This document shows, piece by piece, positions 61,117 to 64,000 of a DNA stretch of 64,000 nucleotides. Source of the DNA: Diogma glabrata. Taxonomy: Eukaryota > Arthropoda > Insecta > Diptera > Cylindrotomidae. Every line of letters starts with the position of its first letter. Position 1 is the first letter of the stretch. The stretch spans positions 69,028,019 through 69,092,018 of the forward strand of contig OY856186.1 in assembly GCA_963693315.1 (NCBI GenBank), written 5' to 3'. The notes under the pieces are model-generated. The model did no database searches, was not told where the DNA came from, and saw only the letters and a program-made list of their open reading frames with translations. Both the position numbers and the translations under genes were made by a program.

Positions 61117-61521
61117 TAAATGTTTAAAAATGTATATTATAACACAAACTGTTTTTTGTCCCAATAATATCAAATGTTTGCAACCTAAATTGTTTTTAAA
61201 AATTGTTAAAAATTTATTCTTTTCTATGCTGTTATGTTCCCTGTTCTATAGAACAATTTTCTGGGTCTGACTCCTGCTATAATAGTGCTACAAAGGGCTG
61301 TTAAGAAAAGCATTTGCTTACATACAAAAGCACAAGCTTACATACAAAACACAACTATAATGGTTTAAAAAATTCTCTCTGAAATTTCTCATGTTTTTGC
61401 TTTAAACGATTTAAGTTTGTTTGTGAAGTATATTAATTACTATAAATCAAATATAATATATAGCATGTTTTTACCTATATAGGTTCAAAAGCAAAATTAA
61501 AACATATTACATAACTAATAG

Positions 61522-64000
61522 GTGGGCGAGATGGAGAAGTGGATAAGTCAACAACATCACCTAAGATTAAGTTAAGCAACACTGGGAAGGGTTCCAACTT
61601 AAACGGGTGACCGCTTGGGAACTTCATCAGAAAAAATATGGAAATATGATTGTAGCATATTGAAGCAGGAATATCTCGCCCACGGTATGCCAGTATACCT
61701 TATCCAGCAGCCCTGGAAACTGGCTTCGATGGCCCAATCACCCACCCGTTAATCCGAAAGGTGAATCCGAAATTCAATTGATTAAAGAAACGTACACTAG
61801 AAAGAAACAAAACCAAACAAACCGGAATAATAAAATATCGACCCTTAGCTATCGTACCCGGACACGAGTAGGAAACTGGAATGTCAGAACTCTGATAGAA
61901 AGAAACATCGCGGTTAGCACAAGTTGAGAAAGTAATGAAAGAATATAACATCGAGATACTAGGACTCAGTGAAGTAAGATGGAAAAACAGTGGAGAGCTA
62001 ACAACAAGCGAAGGAAATTACATGATGTTCTCTGGTAAATCCAACACACACGAACAAGGCGTAGCAATATTAACAACACCTAACGCAAAGAAAGCACTTC
62101 TCGAATGGAAACCAATCAGTAGCAGAATAATAACAGCAAGATTCTAATCGAAAATTAGAAACACAACGATCATACAGTGCTATGCACCTACCGAAGAAGC
62201 TGATGATGCGACAAAAGATGAATTCTACGAACAGCTCCAAGCAACACTGGCTAGTGCACACCGAAATGACATCAAAATAATACAAGGTGATTTCAATGCC
62301 AAAATTGGAACCGACAACACCGGAATGGAATCAGTCATGGGCAAAAATGCACTAGAATCAACACGTAACAATAATGGAGATAGGCTCATCGATTGTTGTG
62401 TCACAAATCAACTATTCATAGGAGGCAGCTAGTTCCCACACAAGAACATACATAAATACACTTGGACATCACCAAATGGAAGAACCAAGAATCAAATTGA
62501 TCACGTGCTGGTGAATAAGAAGTTCCTATCCTCACTAAAAGACGTCAGAGCAAAGCGAGGAGCAGACATACACAGCGACCATCAACTGGTAATTGCAACA
62601 TTCAAAATTATACCAGCCGCTGTAAAACACAACAAGTCATGTCAGAGGAAATTTAACATCAACAGATTGAGCGACAAAAATACAAATAACATCTTCAAAG
62701 AATCGCTCCAGCTTGAGCTTGATCTACCAAACAACGAAACCACCAGCATTGATGAAAAATGGGAACAAGTTAAAGAAGCTTACGTCAAAACTGCTACAGA
62801 TGTGCTTGGATACCAAGACAAATCACGGAAACCATGGATTAGCGATGATACCTGGAAGAAAATTGAAGAGCGTCGTCAGCTCAAGTTGCAATTGTGTCAC
62901 CAGAACACAACCGAGATCCGCAGCAAATATGAAAGTACAGCAAAACAAGTTAAAAAGATGGCAAGGAATGATCGCAGAAGATATACAGAAAGCATTCTCA
63001 AGACTGCAGAGACAGCAGCAGCTAATAGAAACATGCGCACACTACACAAATGCGTGAGAAAGGTCACCAACAAATATACAAACACTCCACCAATAAAGGA
63101 TGAATCTGGTCAAACCCTCACAACACATGAACAACAGCTAAATAGATGGAAAGAATACTTCGAAGACAACTGCCACCAACATGAAAATAACTTGCAGTCT
63201 CCGGATGACAACTATAACGAAACTATCAGCACCCATCCACCAACGGAACGGGAAGTTAGAGATGCCATACAGAAACTCAAGAATAACAAATCTGCTGGTA
63301 CAGATAATATATCAGCAGAATTACTCAAAGCAGATGTAAACACAACAGCAGAAGCTCTAACACCACTATTAGCTGATGTATGGAACGAAGGTAAAATACC
63401 AACCAAATGGAAAGAAGGTTTAACCATAACAATCCCAAAGAAAGGTGATCTAAGAGAATGCAAAAATTGGAGAGGTATATCTCTGCTCAACACAATAATG
63501 AAAATACTAGCGATGATCATTCTCGAAAGAATATCTCCATCAATTAACATGAAACTAAGAAACGAACAAGCCGGCTTTATTCCAGGAAGAAGCTGTACCG
63601 ATCATATCAACACAATCCGTATCATCATAGAGCAATCAAACGAATGGAATTCACCATTGTATCTCCTCTTCGTGGACTTCGAACGCGCATTCGACTCAAT
63701 TAACAGAAGCGCGATATGGAAGACACTTTGTGAAATGGGCGTCCCGAAGCAAATAGTTGATCTAATCAAAGAAATGTATCGGGATGCTGGAAACAGAATA
63801 AGCAAATAGTTGATCTAATCAAAGAAATGTATCGGGATGCTGGAAACAAAGGACAGCAAAGTGATAAATACTACAACCACCGAGGAGTGAGACAAGGCTG
63901 TGTACTATCCCCGCTACTATTCCTGATAGTACTAGATAGTATCATGAGAAAGCTCGATGATGCAAGTCCAAATGGAATCCAATGGAACACAACAAGCCGG
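61522..64000 (+). mobile_element. RTE-type LINE with 5S rRNA-like head, copy 2 (runs off window)
   Basis: It begins at the same GTGGGCGAG boundary as copy 1 and is over 95% similar by eye. The 5S-like head (61522-61683) keeps the box C GACCGCTTGGGAAC at the same offset and the 11-bp closing complement. The coding frame is broken early by a 4-bp ACCC insertion after ATG 61729, a GAAA insertion near 61900, and TAA and TAG codons (about 62146 and 62430). It retains the two Trp codons that are stops in copy 1. The element continues past 64000. Confidence 0.9.
62505..63809 (+). pseudogene. RTE LINE copy 2: endonuclease end, linker and RT start
   Basis: An open frame of 434 codons covers the last endonuclease residues (HSDHQLVIATFK), the linker and RT up to [18 protein letters not shown] and [19 protein letters not shown]. 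It ends because a ~47-bp segment (about 63757-63803) is duplicated in place of AATAC, shifting the frame. The RT then continues with [19 protein letters not shown] to the window end. Confidence 0.88.

Larger units (their letters stand above)
56392..61520 (-). mobile_element. Helitron-like element, copy B, with three insertions
   Basis: The left end has the same GC-rich tract and CTAG|T terminus (minus-strand reading) as copy A at 9690. Internal blocks match in order: 56420-56840 to copy A 9740-10190, 60812-60919 to 10249-10350, and 61117-61500 to 10360-10760. Compared with copy A it is enlarged by a foldback/SINE segment (56839-57600), LINE-A (57638-60791) and a MITE (60920-61116). Copy A thus serves as the empty site for each. 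Confidence 0.6.

Overview
The window looks like an AT-rich insect chromosome segment, most likely from a fly or other dipteran. The evidence is one multi-exon nuclear gene with very short introns (51-64 bp, one exception), fly-type BEL/Pao and copia elements, several LINE families, and many TA-targeted, TTA/TAA-targeted and 8-bp-duplicating DNA transposon derivatives. There is no bacterial gene structure, no CRISPR array and no intact tRNA or rRNA gene.

Only one host gene is supported: a DHX36 (RHAU/MLEL1) DEAH-box helicase at 43018-55610, plus strand, seven exons, 954 residues. Introns 1-3, 5 and 6 are 51-64 bp. Intron 4 is 9,428 bp because it is packed with nested transposons. It holds a LINE with a 2A-like motif and PHD-like finger (about 45255-49650) that is split by a TA-flanked inverted-repeat element. 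It also holds a minus-strand LINE (49655-54000) split by another LINE (49959-53236), which in turn carries four smaller insertions. Several of these have target duplications whose removal restores the interrupted reading frame.

Layout: 1-9690 is gene-poor, with a 71-bp tandem array (230-590), a 3' LINE scrap (715-1262), a 290-bp satellite (1268-2150) and a foldback repeat (4880-5860). 9690-15286 has a Helitron-like repeat and a tRNA-derived SINE-like sequence. 15287-16043 is a hAT relic with 8-bp duplication. 16087-19192 is an RTE-type LINE whose 5' end resembles 5S rRNA. 22896-28398 is a chain of three transposons, each embedded in long (TA)n tracts. 30098-33240 is a BEL/Pao pol relic (minus strand). 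33255-36888 is a second (TA)n chain holding a LINE and inverted-repeat elements. 36889-39116 is a copia pol and LTR relic. 39760-42667 holds a foldback element and a hAT element with 8-bp duplications that ends about 260-350 bp upstream of the helicase start. After the gene, 56390-61520 is a second Helitron-like copy, into which an apparently intact 1007-residue LINE and a Harbinger-type MITE have inserted. 61522-64000 is a second copy of the RTE LINE, running off the window.

The most unusual signal is the RTE LINE family. Both copies begin with a segment colinear with 5S rRNA: box A-like and box C-like sequences sit at 5S spacing, and the shared 5' boundary falls at the expected transcription start. 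This suggests an internal RNA polymerase III-type promoter captured by an autonomous LINE. All family assignments rest on reading the sequence and on remembered family features; no database search was run.
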